From: Alphaproteobacteria bacterium
GTDB taxonomy: Bacteria > Pseudomonadota > Alphaproteobacteria > Paracaedibacterales > CAIOTO01
Direction: 5' to 3'
DNA length: 53,515 nucleotides
Assembly: GCA_947488275.1 (NCBI GenBank)
Contig: CANKZX010000006.1
Span: forward strand, 1 to 53,515
The translations under genes and the position numbers were made by a program. Shown piece after piece: positions 20,601 through 30,360 of this stretch. The stretch's first letter is position 1. Every line of letters begins with the position of its first letter. Below the pieces are notes generated by a model. That model ran no database searches. It had not been told where the DNA came from and saw only the letters and a program-made list of their open reading frames with translations.

Positions 20601-21824
20601 TGGCTCACCTGGGCGAATCGCACGATAAATATCAAGAAGCGCCTCTTCACGGCTATGATTTTTATCGCTTAACAATGTTGCCAGCAAATAACCACCAATA
20701 TTAACGTTGTCAATGTGAAGAACTGATAATTTCTTAAGCTTAAGATTCTTAATAATTTCTATAGATTCTTTATTAAGCTCATCGCCTGCTTCAAGGTAGA
20801 TTTCACCGTTCTCTTCATTGATATAATCATTTGCAAGGTAAAGCCCATGCAAATTTTCTTCAGAAATAAGAATAGATGTTAAGCCATCAGCCTGGAATTT
20901 TTTTGCCATACGTGGCGTTATTTTTGTACCAGCCTCTGCAATCACATCACCTGTTTCAGCATTCACAAGATTTTGGAGCAGCTTAACACCGCGCCAACGA
21001 TCGGCAATGTAAGGCGTTGTCCAACCAAGTTTGGATTTTGTATAATCAACGGTTTTATAGAATGTGTTTAAAATTTCCTCATGTGACATACCCATGATTT
21101 CATTGGGTGCTATTGTTTTGCCTTCGGCTACCCTTTTCGCACGCAATGCCTCCGTTTCAAGACTATCAAGCGCCATCAAAAATGTTGTCAGCGGCAATTT
21201 ACGACGACGGTCAATACGAACATAAAGCGTATCTTTTGGATCAAATTCAAAGTCAATCCATGAACCACGGTAAGGCACAACACGTGCGGCAAACAAAATT
21301 TTACCTGAACTATGTGATTTCCCCTTATCATGGTCAAAAAATACACCAGGGCTACGGTGCATCTGCGAGACGATTACACGTTCAATACCATTAACAACGA
21401 AGGTACCACGATCCGTCATTAAAGGCACATCCCCCATATACACATCTTGTTCTTTTATATCGCGTATGGAGCGTGCACCTGTATCAGCATCAACATCCCA
21501 AACAACAAGACGAAATGTCACGCGCAAAGGCGCTGCAAATGTCATGCCACGTTGGCGACATTCAGGTTCGTCATATTTAGGCATATCGAAAGCATATTTA
21601 TGAAATTCAAGTTGTGATTTGCCAGAAAAATCCCGAATTGGGAATATAGAACGGAAAACTTCTTGAAGCCCCGTGTCAATACGTGCTTCATAGGGAACAT
21701 CAGCTTGTAAAAAGCTGTCATACGAAGATTTCTGTAATGCGATTAAATTTGGTAATGGTGCGACTTCTGCGTTACGGCCAAATGATTTGCGGAATCGTTT
21801 ACGCCCTGTGTAAGACCTAACCAT
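17658..21824 (-). CDS. rpoB: RNA polymerase beta subunit
   Basis: Beta subunit of RNA polymerase, 1388 aa, full length. The rifampicin pocket reads [16 protein letters not shown], then [13 protein letters not shown]. The residues equivalent to E. coli D516, H526 and S531 are all wild type, so no classical resistance change is seen. The C-terminal [14 protein letters not shown] segment, which contacts beta', is present. A GGGGGA ribosome site precedes the ATG by 6 bp. It follows rplL after 174 bp, which include a hairpin at 21968-21987, as is common for the partial termination point between ribosomal and polymerase genes. Confidence 0.99.
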   Translation of the reverse strand: MVRSYTGRKRFRKSFGRNAEVAPLPNLIALQKSSYDSFLQADVPYEARIDTGLQEVFRSIFPIRDFSGKSQLEFHKYAFDMPKYDEPECRQRGMTFAAPLRVTFRLVVWDVDADTGARSIRDIKEQDVYMGDVPLMTDRGTFVVNGIERVIVSQMHRSPGVFFDHDKGKSHSSGKILFAARVVPYRGSWIDFEFDPKDTLYVRIDRRRKLPLTTFLMALDSLETEALRAKRVAEGKTIAPNEIMGMSHEEILNTFYKTVDYTKSKLGWTTPYIADRWRGVKLLQNLVNAETGDVIAEAGTKITPRMAKKFQADGLTSILISEENLHGLYLANDYINEENGEIYLEAGDELNKESIEIIKNLKLKKLSVLHIDNVNIGGYLLATLLSDKNHSREEALLDIYRAIRPGEPPTVEGGEAIFRGLFFDPERYDLSAVGRVKLNARLGLDVDDTVRTLLKSDIIAIIQTLLELKDGRGEVDDIDNLGNRRVRSVGELIENQFRVGVVRMERTIKERMGSVDIDTVMPNDLINAKPVAASIREFFGSSQLSQFMDQTNPLSEITHKRRLSALGPGGLSRDRAGFEVRDVHPTHYGRICPIETPEGPNIGLINSLSTYARINKYGFIETPYRKVTDGIVTDDVVYLTAMQEGKYNIAPANAVMDENKRLSETLIASHRAGEVFMVPREDIHLMDVSPMQLVSVAASLIPFLENDDASRALMGSNMQRQAVPLLSTQAPLVGTGMEHVVARDSGAVIVAKRGGIIDQIDGKRIVVRASEADNAGDVGVDIYTLMKYQGSNMNTCINQKPLVRKGDIVKAGDIIADGPSTDMGELALGRNVLVAFMSWQGNNFEDSIVVSDNISRKDVFTSIHIEGFEVMARDTKLGNEDISRDIPNVGEEALRNLDEAGIIYVGAEVNPGDILVGKVTPKGETPMTPEEKLLRAIFGEKAADVRDSSLRVPPGVSGTVVEVRVFSRRGVEKDERSIAIERQEIERLAKNRDDERAILERSFYQRLQEKLMNQKLVSGPVGSKPGTIITSEFLSEFTQGQWRRIIIDDEAIMTDIDAMKRHIDERVAKLQAIFEDKVEKLRRGDELPPGVLKMVKVFIAVKRKLQPGDKMAGRHGNKGVVSRVVPLEDMPYLDDGTPIDIILNPLGVPSRMNVGQILETHLGSAAFGLGKQINEMLEKYKANQVGIPDIKNQLSGMYLSDQDTIDINALNDSEVLELAGNLKEGVPMATPVFDGAKQEDIESYLEMAGLDKSGQVTLFDGRTGEPFDRKVTIGQVYVLKLHHLVDDKIHARSIGPYSLVTQQPLGGKAQFGGQRFGEMEVWALEAYGAAHTLQEMLTVKSDDVSGRMKVYEAIVRGDENMESGIPESFNVLVKELRSLGLNLSFNYN

Positions 21825-21967
21825 TCAATGTCCCCCGAGTTAATCAGTTTTAAGATAAAAAATCAACGATAGAATAAATATTCATTCGTTGCATAGTGAG
21901 TTTTTTTATTGAAACAAGTATTTCATAGTATAATTTAAATAAAATTTCAATAACAGAAGTAAATTAA

Positions 21968-21987
21968 GGAGGCATTATCTGCCCCCC
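21968..21987 (-). terminator. GC hairpin downstream of rplL, candidate partial terminator
   Basis: On the minus strand GGGGGGCA and TGCCTCC form a 7-bp stem with one mismatch around a 5-base loop, followed by TTAATTT. In E. coli an attenuator lies at the same place between rplL and rpoB, reducing polymerase gene expression relative to ribosomal proteins. A similar role is likely here but is inferred from position and shape. Confidence 0.55.
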
Positions 21988-21998
21988 TAACTAAATTA

Positions 21999-22367
21999 TT
22001 ACTTAACGTCGACTTTAGCGCCAGCTTCTTCAAGTTGCTTTTTAAGTTTAGCTGCTTCATCTTTTGAAACGCCTTGCTTAACAGCTTTTCCGCCTGCTTC
22101 AACCAAATCTTTCGCTTCTTTTAAACCAAGACCAGTGATCGCACGAACTTCTTTGATCACGTTGATTTTGTTTGCGCCAGCATCCATAAGAATAACATCA
22201 AATTCTGTTTTTTCTTCCGCTGGTGCAGCAGCAGCGGCAGCGGCAGGAGCTGCAACAGCGGCAGCAGCGCTAACGCCCCATTTTTCTTCAAGCATCTTTG
22301 ATAATTCAGCTGCTTCTAATACCGTTAATGTTGATAATTCTTCAACGATTTTTTCTAATTTAGCCAT
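21999..22367 (-). CDS. rplL: Ribosomal protein bL12 (L7/L12)
   Basis: Stalk protein of the large subunit, present in several copies and recruiting translation factors. 122 aa with the N-terminal dimerisation helix ([23 protein letters not shown]), an Ala-rich hinge at about 34-52 and the C-terminal factor-binding domain containing [25 protein letters not shown]. Preceded by TAGGAGA as a ribosome site. Second gene of the rplJL unit. Confidence 0.99.
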   Translation of the reverse strand: MAKLEKIVEELSTLTVLEAAELSKMLEEKWGVSAAAAVAAPAAAAAAAPAEEKTEFDVILMDAGANKINVIKEVRAITGLGLKEAKDLVEAGGKAVKQGVSKDEAAKLKKQLEEAGAKVDVK

Positions 22368-22400
22368 TATTTATTCTCCTAATTCGATTATTTATAAAAA

Positions 22401-22907
22401 TTACTCGCCACCCTTTGCAGCCAAAACACGTGCAATTCGTGCAGCTGGTTCTTTGGATAAGATCGCAAGACGTGTTGCAGGTGCACTGATAACTGCAATG
22501 ATTTTTGATCGTAATTCGTCCAAAGATGGAAGTGTTGCCAATGATTTGACACCAGCTTCTGTGAGCGTTTGCCCATTTAAGAAGCCACCAACGATTTTTA
22601 ATTTATCGTTTGAGTTTGCAAATTTAGCAACGACCTTCGCAGCTGCAATAGGATCAGTCGAATAGGCAAGTGCGGTAGGCCCCACAAGCATAGACGTAAT
22701 CCCTTCGAGCGCTGTGTCTTTTACAGCAATTCGGGCTAGAGTATTTTTCAGAACTTTAAATTCAGCACCTGCTTCGCGCATTTCACGACGCAACGTAGTC
22801 GCTTGAGCAACCGTCAACCCAGTTTGATGGGTAACGATCACAACCGACGCCTGTTGCAAACTGTCGCGCATATCGTCAACAAGCTGCTCCTTTTGTGTAC
22901 GGTCCAT
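22401..22907 (-). CDS. rplJ: Ribosomal protein uL10
   Basis: Base of the ribosomal stalk, which binds 23S rRNA and the L7/L12 dimers. 168 aa, with VVIVTHQTGLTVAQATTLRREMREAGAEFKVLKNTLARIA in the N-terminal RNA-binding part (split here only for reading) and a C-terminal helix region for L12. A strong AAAGGAG ribosome site precedes the ATG. The untranslated region upstream (22920-23165) folds as an L10-type autoregulatory leader, through which L10 with L12 would repress its own translation. Confidence 0.98.
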   Translation of the reverse strand: MDRTQKEQLVDDMRDSLQQASVVIVTHQTGLTVAQATTLRREMREAGAEFKVLKNTLARIAVKDTALEGITSMLVGPTALAYSTDPIAAAKVVAKFANSNDKLKIVGGFLNGQTLTEAGVKSLATLPSLDELRSKIIAVISAPATRLAILSKEPAARIARVLAAKGGE

Positions 22908-22919
22908 GACTCTTACTCC

Positions 22920-23165
22920 TTTTGAACAAACTCAGCACCACTATAATGCTGAGCACTCTTTTGTACAGAAGGGTAAGACCTACACTTAAAATAACCTTAA
23001 GTGAAAATCCAGTTTCTGTCCCCTTCTGCCTCCTGCAGGCCGTGTTACCGATTAAACCTTTCGGAACCTACAGTCTTAGACACCGGTTTGCGATAAAATT
23101 AATCACCACAAACAGGGAACCGGCATGGAATATATTCCATACCGAATTTCTTATGAGCATTTAGA
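22920..23165 (-). promoter_or_regulatory. L10 leader, autoregulatory mRNA structure before rplJ
   Basis: The 288-bp gap between rplA and rplJ holds no gene. On the minus strand it shows several hairpins: GGTATGGAATATATTCCATGCC, split as GGTATGGAATA / TATTCCATGCC; CCGAAAGGTTTAATCGG; CCTGCAGGAGGCAG; and CTTAAGGTTATTTTAAG. A final strong hairpin, TGCTCAGCA...TGCTGAG, lies just before the AAAGGAG site of rplJ. The position and the CCTGCAGGAGGCAGAAGGG region match what is known of L10 leaders, where the L10-L12 complex binds. The exact boundaries are approximate. Confidence 0.75.
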
Positions 23166-23195
23166 TTTCTAACAAAAGAAATCAATATTCCAACA

Positions 23196-23879
23196 TTAAG
23201 CTTCTAACGCAAAAGTTAAACCTGCACCTTGTGTTGAGCTCATGCTTAATTTTTTTACATACGTGCCTTTAACGCCCGCTGGACGCGCTTTCACAATAGC
23301 ATCAATAAACGCTTTTAAGTTTTCGAGCAATGCTTCATTTGAAAAACTTGCTTTACCAAAACCTGTATGAACAATACCTGATTTTTCAGCACGGAATTCA
23401 ACTTGACCGCCTTTTACAGCTGCAACAGCCTCAGCAACATCCATAGTCACTGTGCCAAGCTTTGGGTTTGGCATTAAACCACGTGGACCTAAAATTTTAC
23501 CAACGCGACCAACAACGCCCATCATATCAGGGGTAGCGATACAACGATCAAAAGGCATATCACCCGCTTGCACGCGCTCCATCAAATCTTCAGCACCAAC
23601 AATGTCAGCACCTGCATTCTTTGCTTCTTCTGCCTTTGCACCACGCGCAAATACAGCAACACGGTAAGTTTTACCTGTTCCATGCGGAAGCTTTACAACA
23701 CCACGAAGGTTTTGATCCGCTTTTTTAGGATCAATACCAAGATTCATTGAAAGCTCGATCGTTTCATCAAACTTAGCGGTTGCAAGTGATTTCACCAATG
23801 CAATCGCTTCAACAGCCGTATAAACTTTGTTTTTATCAATTGATTTACGTGCTTGTTTTAATTTTTTACCAATTGCCAT
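23196..23879 (-). CDS. rplA: Ribosomal protein uL1
   Basis: L1 stalk protein of the large subunit and translational repressor of its own operon. 227 aa, normal length, with the signature [20 protein letters not shown] and [16 protein letters not shown]. The ribosome site GGAG overlaps the end of rplK, only 3 bp upstream, so the two are translated together, as in other bacteria. Confidence 0.99.
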   Translation of the reverse strand: MAIGKKLKQARKSIDKNKVYTAVEAIALVKSLATAKFDETIELSMNLGIDPKKADQNLRGVVKLPHGTGKTYRVAVFARGAKAEEAKNAGADIVGAEDLMERVQAGDMPFDRCIATPDMMGVVGRVGKILGPRGLMPNPKLGTVTMDVAEAVAAVKGGQVEFRAEKSGIVHTGFGKASFSNEALLENLKAFIDAIVKARPAGVKGTYVKKLSMSSTQGAGLTFALEA

Positions 23880-23882
23880 GAT

Positions 23883-24311
23883 CTACTCCACCACTTCCAA
23901 GCCCATTGACCGCGCTGATCCGATAACCATTTGACAGGCCGCATCAAGATCGAGTGCATTTAAGTCAGGCATTTTAATCGTTGCAATTTCGCGAATCTGC
24001 GTCATCGTCACTTTGCCAACATTTTCACGACCAGGGGTCTGCGTACCTTTTGCAATTCCCGCTGCTTTCTTCAAGAAAAATGTATTTGGCGGCGTTTTCG
24101 TAACGAATGAAAATGTACGATCCGCATACACGGTAATCACAACAGGGATTGGTGTACCTGGCTCAATGCTTTGTGTTTGCGCATTGAATGCCTTACAAAA
24201 TTCCATAATATTGAGACCGCGTTGACCCAACGCTGGACCAATTGGTGGAGATGGGGTGGCTTTAGCAGCTGCAACTTGCAACTTAATATAGCCTGTAATT
24301 TTTTTTGCCAT
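23883..24311 (-). CDS. rplK: Ribosomal protein uL11
   Basis: Part of the GTPase-associated centre, which binds 23S rRNA. 142 aa with the signature [27 protein letters not shown] and the C-terminal RNA-binding domain. A GAGG ribosome site lies before the ATG. The 89 bp between nusG and this gene contain a well-formed nested hairpin (24344-24388) that may be the L1 repressor target. Confidence 0.99.
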   Translation of the reverse strand: MAKKITGYIKLQVAAAKATPSPPIGPALGQRGLNIMEFCKAFNAQTQSIEPGTPIPVVITVYADRTFSFVTKTPPNTFFLKKAAGIAKGTQTPGRENVGKVTMTQIREIATIKMPDLNALDLDAACQMVIGSARSMGLEVVE

Positions 24312-24343
24312 GTTAATCCTCAGCAGTTAACGTTTTGTTTTCT

Positions 24344-24388
24344 GTGCCGTGGTACGATGCATGTGCACATCTCCCACGTTTTGGGCAC
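24344..24388 (-). promoter_or_regulatory. Structured leader before rplK, candidate L1 binding site
   Basis: On the minus strand three helices nest: GTGCC with GGCAC outermost, CGTGG with CCACG next, and GATG with CATC at the tip. In other bacteria ribosomal protein L1 represses the rplKA message by binding a leader helix upstream of rplK, so this is the obvious candidate. No motif-level match has been tested. Confidence 0.5.
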
Positions 24389-24400
24389 TATACCCACCTG

Positions 24401-24958
24401 TTACATTTTTTCAACTTGACCAAATTCCAACTCAACGGGGGTCGCACGTCCAAAAATAGTAACAGATACTTTAAGACGACCTTTTTCATCGTCTGTATCT
24501 TCAACAATTCCAGTAAAGGATGCAAAAGGACCATCAATAACCCGAACCTGTTCACCAACTTCAAATGACGTTGTATGACGTGGCTTTTCGACAGACTCTT
24601 GAACCTGTTTCATAATGCGCGAAACTTCACGTTCTGTGATAGGACTTGGCTTACCATTCGCCCCTAAAAAGTTTGCAACACGCGGCGTATTACGAATAAG
24701 ATGCCATGTTTCATCACACAAATCCATCTTAACCAGGATATAACCTGGAAAATATTGACGCTCTGTATTCACTTTCGCACCACGGCGAATCTCAACAACT
24801 TCCTCACATGGAACCAGAAACTCCTCAAAGCGATCAACCATCCCTTTGCGTTCAGCCGTCTCTGTAATAGCTTGCACAACCTTTTTCTCAAAACCTGAGT
24901 AAACGTTTACAACATACCACCGTTTTTTATTTGCAACCATTGTTTTCGCGTCTGACAT
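24401..24958 (-). CDS. nusG: Transcription elongation / antitermination factor NusG
   Basis: Binds RNA polymerase, links it to Rho and to ribosomes. 185 aa: the NGN domain begins KRWYVVNVYSGFEKKV (about 12-27) and includes FPGYILVKMDL, and a C-terminal KOW domain contains VRVIDGPFASFTGIVEDTD. The gene lies 10 bp after secE, in the standard secE-nusG pair, and has only a weak ribosome site, suggesting translational coupling. Confidence 0.98.
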   Translation of the reverse strand: MSDAKTMVANKKRWYVVNVYSGFEKKVVQAITETAERKGMVDRFEEFLVPCEEVVEIRRGAKVNTERQYFPGYILVKMDLCDETWHLIRNTPRVANFLGANGKPSPITEREVSRIMKQVQESVEKPRHTTSFEVGEQVRVIDGPFASFTGIVEDTDDEKGRLKVSVTIFGRATPVELEFGQVEKM

Positions 24959-24968
24959 ATAAATAAAA

Positions 24969-25178
24969 CTAATTCGTAATAAAATTTAATAAAGTGATTA
25001 TTGTCTTATCAACAATCAAAAAATAAATAGAGGCAATCAACGAAAAAATAAACACAACCACAGTGGTTAATGTTGTTTCGCGACGTGATGGCCACGTAAC
25101 TTTTTTAACTTCCTGCTTTACCTCACGGGTAAATAATGGAATGCGTTTAAAAAACGACTGCTTCGTATCTGTTTTCAA
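24969..25178 (-). CDS. secE: Protein translocase subunit SecE
   Basis: Small essential subunit of the SecYEG channel. 69 aa with the short single-helix form: the amphipathic motif VKQEVKKVTWPSRRET (about 20-35), then one membrane helix TLTTVVVFIFSLIASIYFLIV. The initiation codon is TTG at 25178, preceded by GAGG at 8-bp spacing. No in-frame ATG is available upstream, because the nearest ATG reads into a stop. It sits directly after tRNA-Trp, as in many alphaproteobacteria. Confidence 0.96.
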   Translation of the reverse strand: MKTDTKQSFFKRIPLFTREVKQEVKKVTWPSRRETTLTTVVVFIFSLIASIYFLIVDKTIITLLNFITN

Positions 25179-25208
25179 AAAAACTACCTCATTATAAGTT
25201 GTTCAGAG

Positions 25209-25285
25209 TGGCAGGAGTGGAGGGTCTCGAACCCCCAACCTTCGGTTTTGGAGACCGACGCTCTAGCCAATTGAGCTACACTCCT
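25209..25285 (-). tRNA. tRNA-Trp (anticodon CCA)
   Basis: A cloverleaf of 77 nt with an encoded 3' CCA. The acceptor stem AGGAGTG pairs with CACTCCT, the D arm has the usual AGCTCAATTGG, the anticodon loop reads CTCCAAA (anticodon CCA), and the T arm is GGGGG-TTCGAGA-CCCTC. It lies upstream of secE, the classical site. Confidence 0.97.
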
Positions 25286-25420
25286 ATCGACAACGCATAT
25301 ATAAAATACTGCCATCCTTTGTACCGCATATTACAGTCATTTGTCTAGACTTTTTTTTAATTGCGTTACGCCTAAACGACCTTCTCACGAATAACGTTCA
25401 TTCAACACCTAAACAACGCA

Positions 25421-25984
25421 CTAAATTCGCTTCGCAACTTTAATTGCTGTTGATGTAATAGCTTTGATCATCCCTGTCAAAATAGGATAAGTAGCCGCAA
25501 GATCAACACCTGATTCGCGCTCAGCAATTTCACGATGGGCGCATTCATCTGCATGACACCGCACAATTAACTCAACAAGTTCCGTGTCATACGTCGCATC
25601 AACTACCTTGTCCTTTTCCAAACAGATAAGCTGATCATTATAATGATCATCGATAACCGTCTCAACAGCCGCTGTACATGCATGCGCTACATTACGCCCC
25701 ATCACTGCGGTCAATGCCCCCATCATAAAACCACCAACATACCAAAATGGCTGCAACAACGATGGTCGCACACGCCGCTCAACCAGCATATGTTTAAATT
25801 TAGAAAGATGTTCTGCCTCTTGCTGTGCCATATGATGAATCGTCGGATCCGTTCCTAACACAAAAAGTTGCCCCGCATAAATGCGCGTCGCCCCATATTC
25901 ACCTGCGTGATTCACCCGTATCATTTCATCATTAGTTTTACGCATTTTATATTGTTTTTTTCCAAAGCAGAGACTTCGTATCAT
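25421..25984 (-). CDS. coq7: Ubiquinone biosynthesis hydroxylase COQ7 (UbiF-type alternative)
   Basis: A di-iron monooxygenase that hydroxylates 2-polyprenyl-3-methyl-6-methoxy-benzoquinol in ubiquinone synthesis. About 187 aa. The metal-binding four-helix bundle shows EMIRVNHAGEYGATRIYAGQ at the first helix, EAEHLSKFKHM (ExxH), AAVETVIDDHYNDQL and DECAHREIAE (ExxH). The start at 25984 (MIRSLCF) is preferred over 26029 because the longer frame adds an improbable Cys/Phe-rich tail and AAAAAGG precedes it. MRKTNDEM at 25945 is also possible. The gene stands alone; no other ubi gene is adjacent. Confidence 0.92.
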   Translation of the reverse strand: MIRSLCFGKKQYKMRKTNDEMIRVNHAGEYGATRIYAGQLFVLGTDPTIHHMAQQEAEHLSKFKHMLVERRVRPSLLQPFWYVGGFMMGALTAVMGRNVAHACTAAVETVIDDHYNDQLICLEKDKVVDATYDTELVELIVRCHADECAHREIAERESGVDLAATYPILTGMIKAITSTAIKVAKRI

Positions 25985-26029
25985 TATACCTTTTTCACGT
26001 AATTTTACACAAAAAAAATAAATACACAT

Positions 26030-26454
26030 TCAATAACGCAGCGCTCACGTTTTTCTAAGCATAAGACCCATCCGACGTTTTCCGCACTTGATCCGCGGGT
26101 CTTGATGCAAGTCCGCACAAGACATGAAGAAGAAAAACGTAAACACTGTGTTGAATATAAAATTTTACTTAAATAAACATAAAAATTAAAATTATTATTT
26201 TTAATAAAAAAATTATATATAATAATAGAAAAAAATAAAAGATTATTTTTTGTTATTTTTTCAACCTAAAATCACAATGACAAAAATATATGATATAAAA
26301 ATATTATAAATATAGATGATTTTGTAAAAATAATAGTTTACATATGCATTATTCAAATGATATAAAAATGGTTATTATTTGTTTTTTATTTCAAAAAATT
26401 TAAATATAACAATACAAAAAAAATAAATTTTATTACTATACATGGGGAAATTTC
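26030..26454. other. AT-rich intergenic region with an imperfect palindrome
   Basis: No gene is seen. At the left end, ACGTTTTTCT (26047-26056) and AGAAAAACGT (26131-26140) are a perfect inverted pair enclosing a GC-richer core with GACGTTTTCCGCACTTGATCC / GTCTTGATGCAAGTCCGC, split here only for reading. It looks like a small palindromic repeat or remnant. From about 26160 to 26454 the DNA is extremely A+T-rich, with A/T runs and no structure I can name. The ribosome site GGGGAAA of the next gene lies at its end. Confidence 0.5.
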
Positions 26455-28146
26455 ATGATAATTGCATCTTTTTATAATGAGAAAAAATTCATCACTTACA
26501 CCGTTTTAACAAGCTTTATTATCATGAATATGGCGCACACCTGGGCATCAAGCCCCAGTGTTAAGACAATTAACCTTAACGAATACCCAGCTCATATTAA
26601 ATTGAATAATGTGGCAGAAGAAAAAGTGAACCCTGAAGTTTTTGATGAATTCGATATCAAAAACTTCTCTATAATCACACCTAATGAGGGGTTTTCACTA
26701 GCAACCCCAGAAGAGGCAGAATCGCTTGACACCAATAAGATCACTTCACAAATAGAAATGACGACACCACTATCAGTAGCAGAAACACTGGATTCCTACC
26801 AACATTCGACACCAGATCAAAATGAAAATTCCGACCGTGCAAAAAAAATGATCGATAATAGCATTTTCTATTCTAAAATGGCCATCTCACTTACCGTTTC
26901 AACACTTGCTTCTATCGCGTTTGCTAATTTAGCCGAAAAATTGGGAGAAAAATACAACAACAACATACTAGCTAGCAGCCTATATTATGCAGGACTGACA
27001 GCAAATATCATACTTTATTGTTGGAATCAGATGAATCTCACAAAAAATGATTTTACATTTCAACATTACGATACCACATTAAAAAAAATTGGGATAAATA
27101 GTGCTATATTTGCAAAACAAATTATTATTTTTGTTGCCTCCGCAGGACTTGCATGGATTGGCTACACTCAATATGCCGACACAAATACAACAATGGCTTA
27201 TTTCGTATCAATATGCGGCCTAATTGCACAAATTCTGATTTACTCCAAATCAACATCAAACCTTATAAAGGGTATAAGCCATAAACTGAACGTTGCAAAA
27301 CTACCATATGCGAAACACACATGGGTACAACACCTACAAGCCATCAATGATAGTATTTCTGTATCATCCCCACAGGAAATCGAATACTATTACAAAGAAA
27401 TCGATCAAGGTAAAAATACAAAGCACAAAGAAGAGGTGAATAAGCTAATTGCTTTATTTCCCCCTAATATAGGCAAACATCTCTATATAAAAGAATTAAC
27501 TGGTCTCCTTTCTGGCTTTGCCTTATCGGGTGTTTTAGGCGGAATGTATTTGTTTGAAGTCGGAAAACCCATTTACAAATCCTTATTTTCAATACTATTG
27601 CCCCAACTTTCAAATACAAGAATTACTCAACTGTCGTTAGTAGGCTCGTCTATGCTTGCTCTCGGTGCCACCCCCCTTCAAGTTTATAGCACCTATAATG
27701 TCTTTAAATTGTACACTGAGATTTTATATAAATTATATGACGGGCAATACAGCGACAAAAACAAAAAAGAGTATCAAATAATAAGCCATAATCCCTCGCA
27801 GGAATCTGAAAAACTTACCGTTAGCACCGTAACAAAATATATAGATAAGGGTTGGAAATATGCAAAAGAAGCATTTATAATCTTCTTTTCTTTAGGTATT
27901 GCGGCAACACGTGTAGCGCTTTGCATGGAATATGTACAAAACAAACAATTAACACCCATTCTAAATGTTGGTGTCGCATTTTCCTTTTTTTCTATTTATT
28001 ATTGGACAATGAGCAGCCTAATTGAGAGTTTTACAAAAGTTGGACAAAAACGAAATGAATTATCAAAAATAATAACAGATAAAATTAATCAAGTAATTAC
28101 TGAAAATCAATTACGAAAACCAAAGAGGACGCATGAAACAATATAA
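26455..28146 (+). CDS. Multi-helix membrane protein of unknown function, 563 aa
   Basis: Not a recognised family. It begins with a hydrophobic stretch that may be an uncleaved or cleaved signal (residues 13-31, ending near TWASSP), then a polar, Thr/Glu/Asn-rich segment (about 35-130). Eight hydrophobic segments follow, at roughly 140-160, 175-195, 225-245, 255-272, 350-370, 395-412, 475-495 and 502-522, with a polar loop between the fourth and fifth. The C-terminus is charged. The ribosome site GGGGAAA fits the start. The coding sequence is as A+T-rich as its long upstream region, unlike the housekeeping genes around it. An envelope or host-interaction role is only a guess. Confidence 0.7.
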   Translation: MIIASFYNEKKFITYTVLTSFIIMNMAHTWASSPSVKTINLNEYPAHIKLNNVAEEKVNPEVFDEFDIKNFSIITPNEGFSLATPEEAESLDTNKITSQIEMTTPLSVAETLDSYQHSTPDQNENSDRAKKMIDNSIFYSKMAISLTVSTLASIAFANLAEKLGEKYNNNILASSLYYAGLTANIILYCWNQMNLTKNDFTFQHYDTTLKKIGINSAIFAKQIIIFVASAGLAWIGYTQYADTNTTMAYFVSICGLIAQILIYSKSTSNLIKGISHKLNVAKLPYAKHTWVQHLQAINDSISVSSPQEIEYYYKEIDQGKNTKHKEEVNKLIALFPPNIGKHLYIKELTGLLSGFALSGVLGGMYLFEVGKPIYKSLFSILLPQLSNTRITQLSLVGSSMLALGATPLQVYSTYNVFKLYTEILYKLYDGQYSDKNKKEYQIISHNPSQESEKLTVSTVTKYIDKGWKYAKEAFIIFFSLGIAATRVALCMEYVQNKQLTPILNVGVAFSFFSIYYWTMSSLIESFTKVGQKRNELSKIITDKINQVITENQLRKPKRTHETI

Positions 28147-28286
28147 AATCATCAGACGCTTTTCGTTTGAATTTCGTTGAAAAATAGTACATGCCTCGGC
28201 TATGGTGTAGAATAATGTTTTTTTGATCGTCGCATCTATTACTGTTGTGTCTGTTATCAGATTTTATAAACATAGCGCTAATAGTT

Positions 28287-28454
28287 AAGAACTATGCAAA
28301 AATAAATTACACAGATTCAAAACTGTCGTCATCACGAACTGCCACTGGCAGCGCGGTGATCCAGGGCTTTTTTCTGAATGACCACGACCTTCGGGTTAGC
28401 CATGACACGGAAGAAGAAAAGATAATCGTGTTACTTAATTTTTGCACAGATCCT
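28287..28454 (-). mobile_element. 168-bp MITE-like element with terminal inverted repeats, copy A
   Basis: Ends: AAGAACTATGCAAAAATAAA on the left and the complement of AAGGATCTGTGCAAAAATTA on the right. Read on the minus strand it aligns along its whole length with the 168-bp element at 42910-43077: CACGATTATCTTTT, GTCATGG, GCCCGAA/ACCCGAA, TGGATCACC/TAGATCACC, CGCTGCC, TGGCAGxTCGTGATxACG. It has no coding capacity. It lies between the membrane protein gene and lepA and may carry promoter or terminator activity. The rest of the gap (28147-28286 and 28455-28551) holds nothing clear. Confidence 0.7.
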
Positions 28455-28551
28455 TGACGTCTAAAAAACTTTGCATAGGCGACACGGATCAGCCCCGTAT
28501 CATGATACAATAAAACAAGACATAAACCTTACGATAAAGCATAAAGCCATA

Positions 28552-30360
28552 ATGAAACACATTCGAAATTTTGCCATTGTTGCACATATTGACCATGGAA
28601 AATCAACACTTGCCGATCGATTGATTGAATACTGTGGCGGACTTGAATCCCGCGATATGAAATCACAAATCCTAGATTCCATGGATATTGAACGTGAACG
28701 TGGTATCACGATTAAAGCACAAACTGTTCGTCTAACCTACAAAGCAAAAGACGGCGAAACATATTATCTAAACCTTATGGACACACCTGGGCACGTTGAC
28801 TTTGCCTACGAAGTTAGCCGATCTCTGGCCGCGTGCGAAGGATCACTCCTTGTGGTTGATGCTAGCCAAGGTGTTGAGGCACAAACGCTTGCCAATGTTT
28901 ACCAAGCGATTGATAATAACCATGAAATCGTAACGATCTTAAATAAAATTGACTTACCAGCCGCCGATCCTGAACGTGTAAAAGCACAAATCGAAGAAGT
29001 CATCGGAATTGACGCCTCAGAGGCCGTTCATATTTCCGCCAAAACAGGTATTGGCATTCAAGACGTTCTGGAAGCCATCGTTACAAAACTACCTGCCCCT
29101 GTTAGTGAATTTGGTGATGATGCAAAAAATAAACCCTTAAAAGCATTGCTCGTTGATAGCTGGTATGATCCTTACTTAGGTGTTATGATTTTAGTCCGCA
29201 TCATGGAAGGCACCTTAAAGGCAGGTCTTAAAATTAAAATGATGAACAACGGCGCATGTTATGAAGTTGACCGCGTCGGCTATTTTACGCCTAAACAAAA
29301 AATTGTCCCCGCCTTATTACCAGGTGAAGTTGGTTTTATCACCGCCAGCATTAAGCATGTGGCTGATTGTAATGTTGGTGACACAATTACCGAAGAAAAA
29401 CGCCCAACAGCATCCGCATTAACAGGTTTCAAACCATCCGTTCCTGTTGTCTTTTGCGGTCTTTTCCCAAGTGATGCAGCTGAGTTTGAGCGCCTTCGTG
29501 ATTGCCTTGCCAAACTCCATTTAAATGACGCGAGCTTTCATTTCGAACCTGAAAGTTCGGCAGCTTTGGGCTATGGATTTCGTTGTGGCTTTTTGGGACT
29601 ATTACACCTTGAAATCATTCAAGAACGTTTGGAGCGTGAATTCAATCTTGATCTTATCACAACGGCACCAAGTGTTGTTTACCGCTTGCACATGACCGAC
29701 GGATCGGTTCAAGAGCTACACAACCCAACCGATATGCCTGACGTTGTTAAAATTAAATTCATTGAAGAGCCTTGGATCAAAGCAACCATTTTGGTGCCCG
29801 ATGAATTTTTAGGTTCTATTTTAACACTTTGCACTGAACGACGTGGTGAACAAATCGATCTTACCTATGCAGGCAATCGTGCAATGGTAGTCTACAAATT
29901 ACCGTTAAATGAAGTTGTTTTTGATTTTTATGATCGACTTAAATCAATCAGCCGTGGCTACGCATCTTTTGACTATCAAGTCGATGAATACCGTGAAGGC
30001 GATCTGGCTAAAGTTTCTATTTTAGTGAACTTAGAACCAGTTGACGCCCTTGCTATCATCGTTCATAAAGGACAAGCTGAATCACGTGGACGTGTCCTCT
30101 GTACACGCCTTAAAGACCTGATTCCAAAACAACTCTTCAAAATTGCCATTCAGGCAGCCATTGGCGGCAAAGTCATTGCGCGTGAAACAATATCGGCGAT
30201 GCGAAAAGACGTTCTAGCAAAATGCTATGGTGGTGACATTAGCCGCAAGCGCAAACTACTCGATAAACAAAAAGCAGGTAAAAAACGCATGCGTCAGTTT
30301 GGCAATGTTGAAATACCACAAAGTGCCTTTATTGCGGCACTTAAAATGGGGGATGATTAA
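28552..30360 (+). CDS. lepA: Elongation factor 4 (LepA), ribosome back-translocating GTPase
   Basis: A translational GTPase of about 602 aa. G1 AHIDHGKST is at residues 11-19, G2 [10 protein letters not shown]3 DTPGHVDF, G4 NKID and G5 SAKTG. The C-terminal LepA-specific domain ends with [17 protein letters not shown], as in the family. The start is placed at 28552 ([10 protein letters not shown]), where all LepA proteins begin. The longer frame from 28471 adds unrelated residues. Its TAA stop shares one base with the ATG of the next gene (TAATG), so translation is coupled. Confidence 0.98.
   Translation: MKHIRNFAIVAHIDHGKSTLADRLIEYCGGLESRDMKSQILDSMDIERERGITIKAQTVRLTYKAKDGETYYLNLMDTPGHVDFAYEVSRSLAACEGSLLVVDASQGVEAQTLANVYQAIDNNHEIVTILNKIDLPAADPERVKAQIEEVIGIDASEAVHISAKTGIGIQDVLEAIVTKLPAPVSEFGDDAKNKPLKALLVDSWYDPYLGVMILVRIMEGTLKAGLKIKMMNNGACYEVDRVGYFTPKQKIVPALLPGEVGFITASIKHVADCNVGDTITEEKRPTASALTGFKPSVPVVFCGLFPSDAAEFERLRDCLAKLHLNDASFHFEPESSAALGYGFRCGFLGLLHLEIIQERLEREFNLDLITTAPSVVYRLHMTDGSVQELHNPTDMPDVVKIKFIEEPWIKATILVPDEFLGSILTLCTERRGEQIDLTYAGNRAMVVYKLPLNEVVFDFYDRLKSISRGYASFDYQVDEYREGDLAKVSILVNLEPVDALAIIVHKGQAESRGRVLCTRLKDLIPKQLFKIAIQAAIGGKVIARETISAMRKDVLAKCYGGDISRKRKLLDKQKAGKKRMRQFGNVEIPQSAFIAALKMGDD

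Noticed and set aside
22135..22665. Plus-strand frame across rplL and rplJ
   Set aside because: Antisense shadow, Ala-rich because of the L7/L12 hinge.
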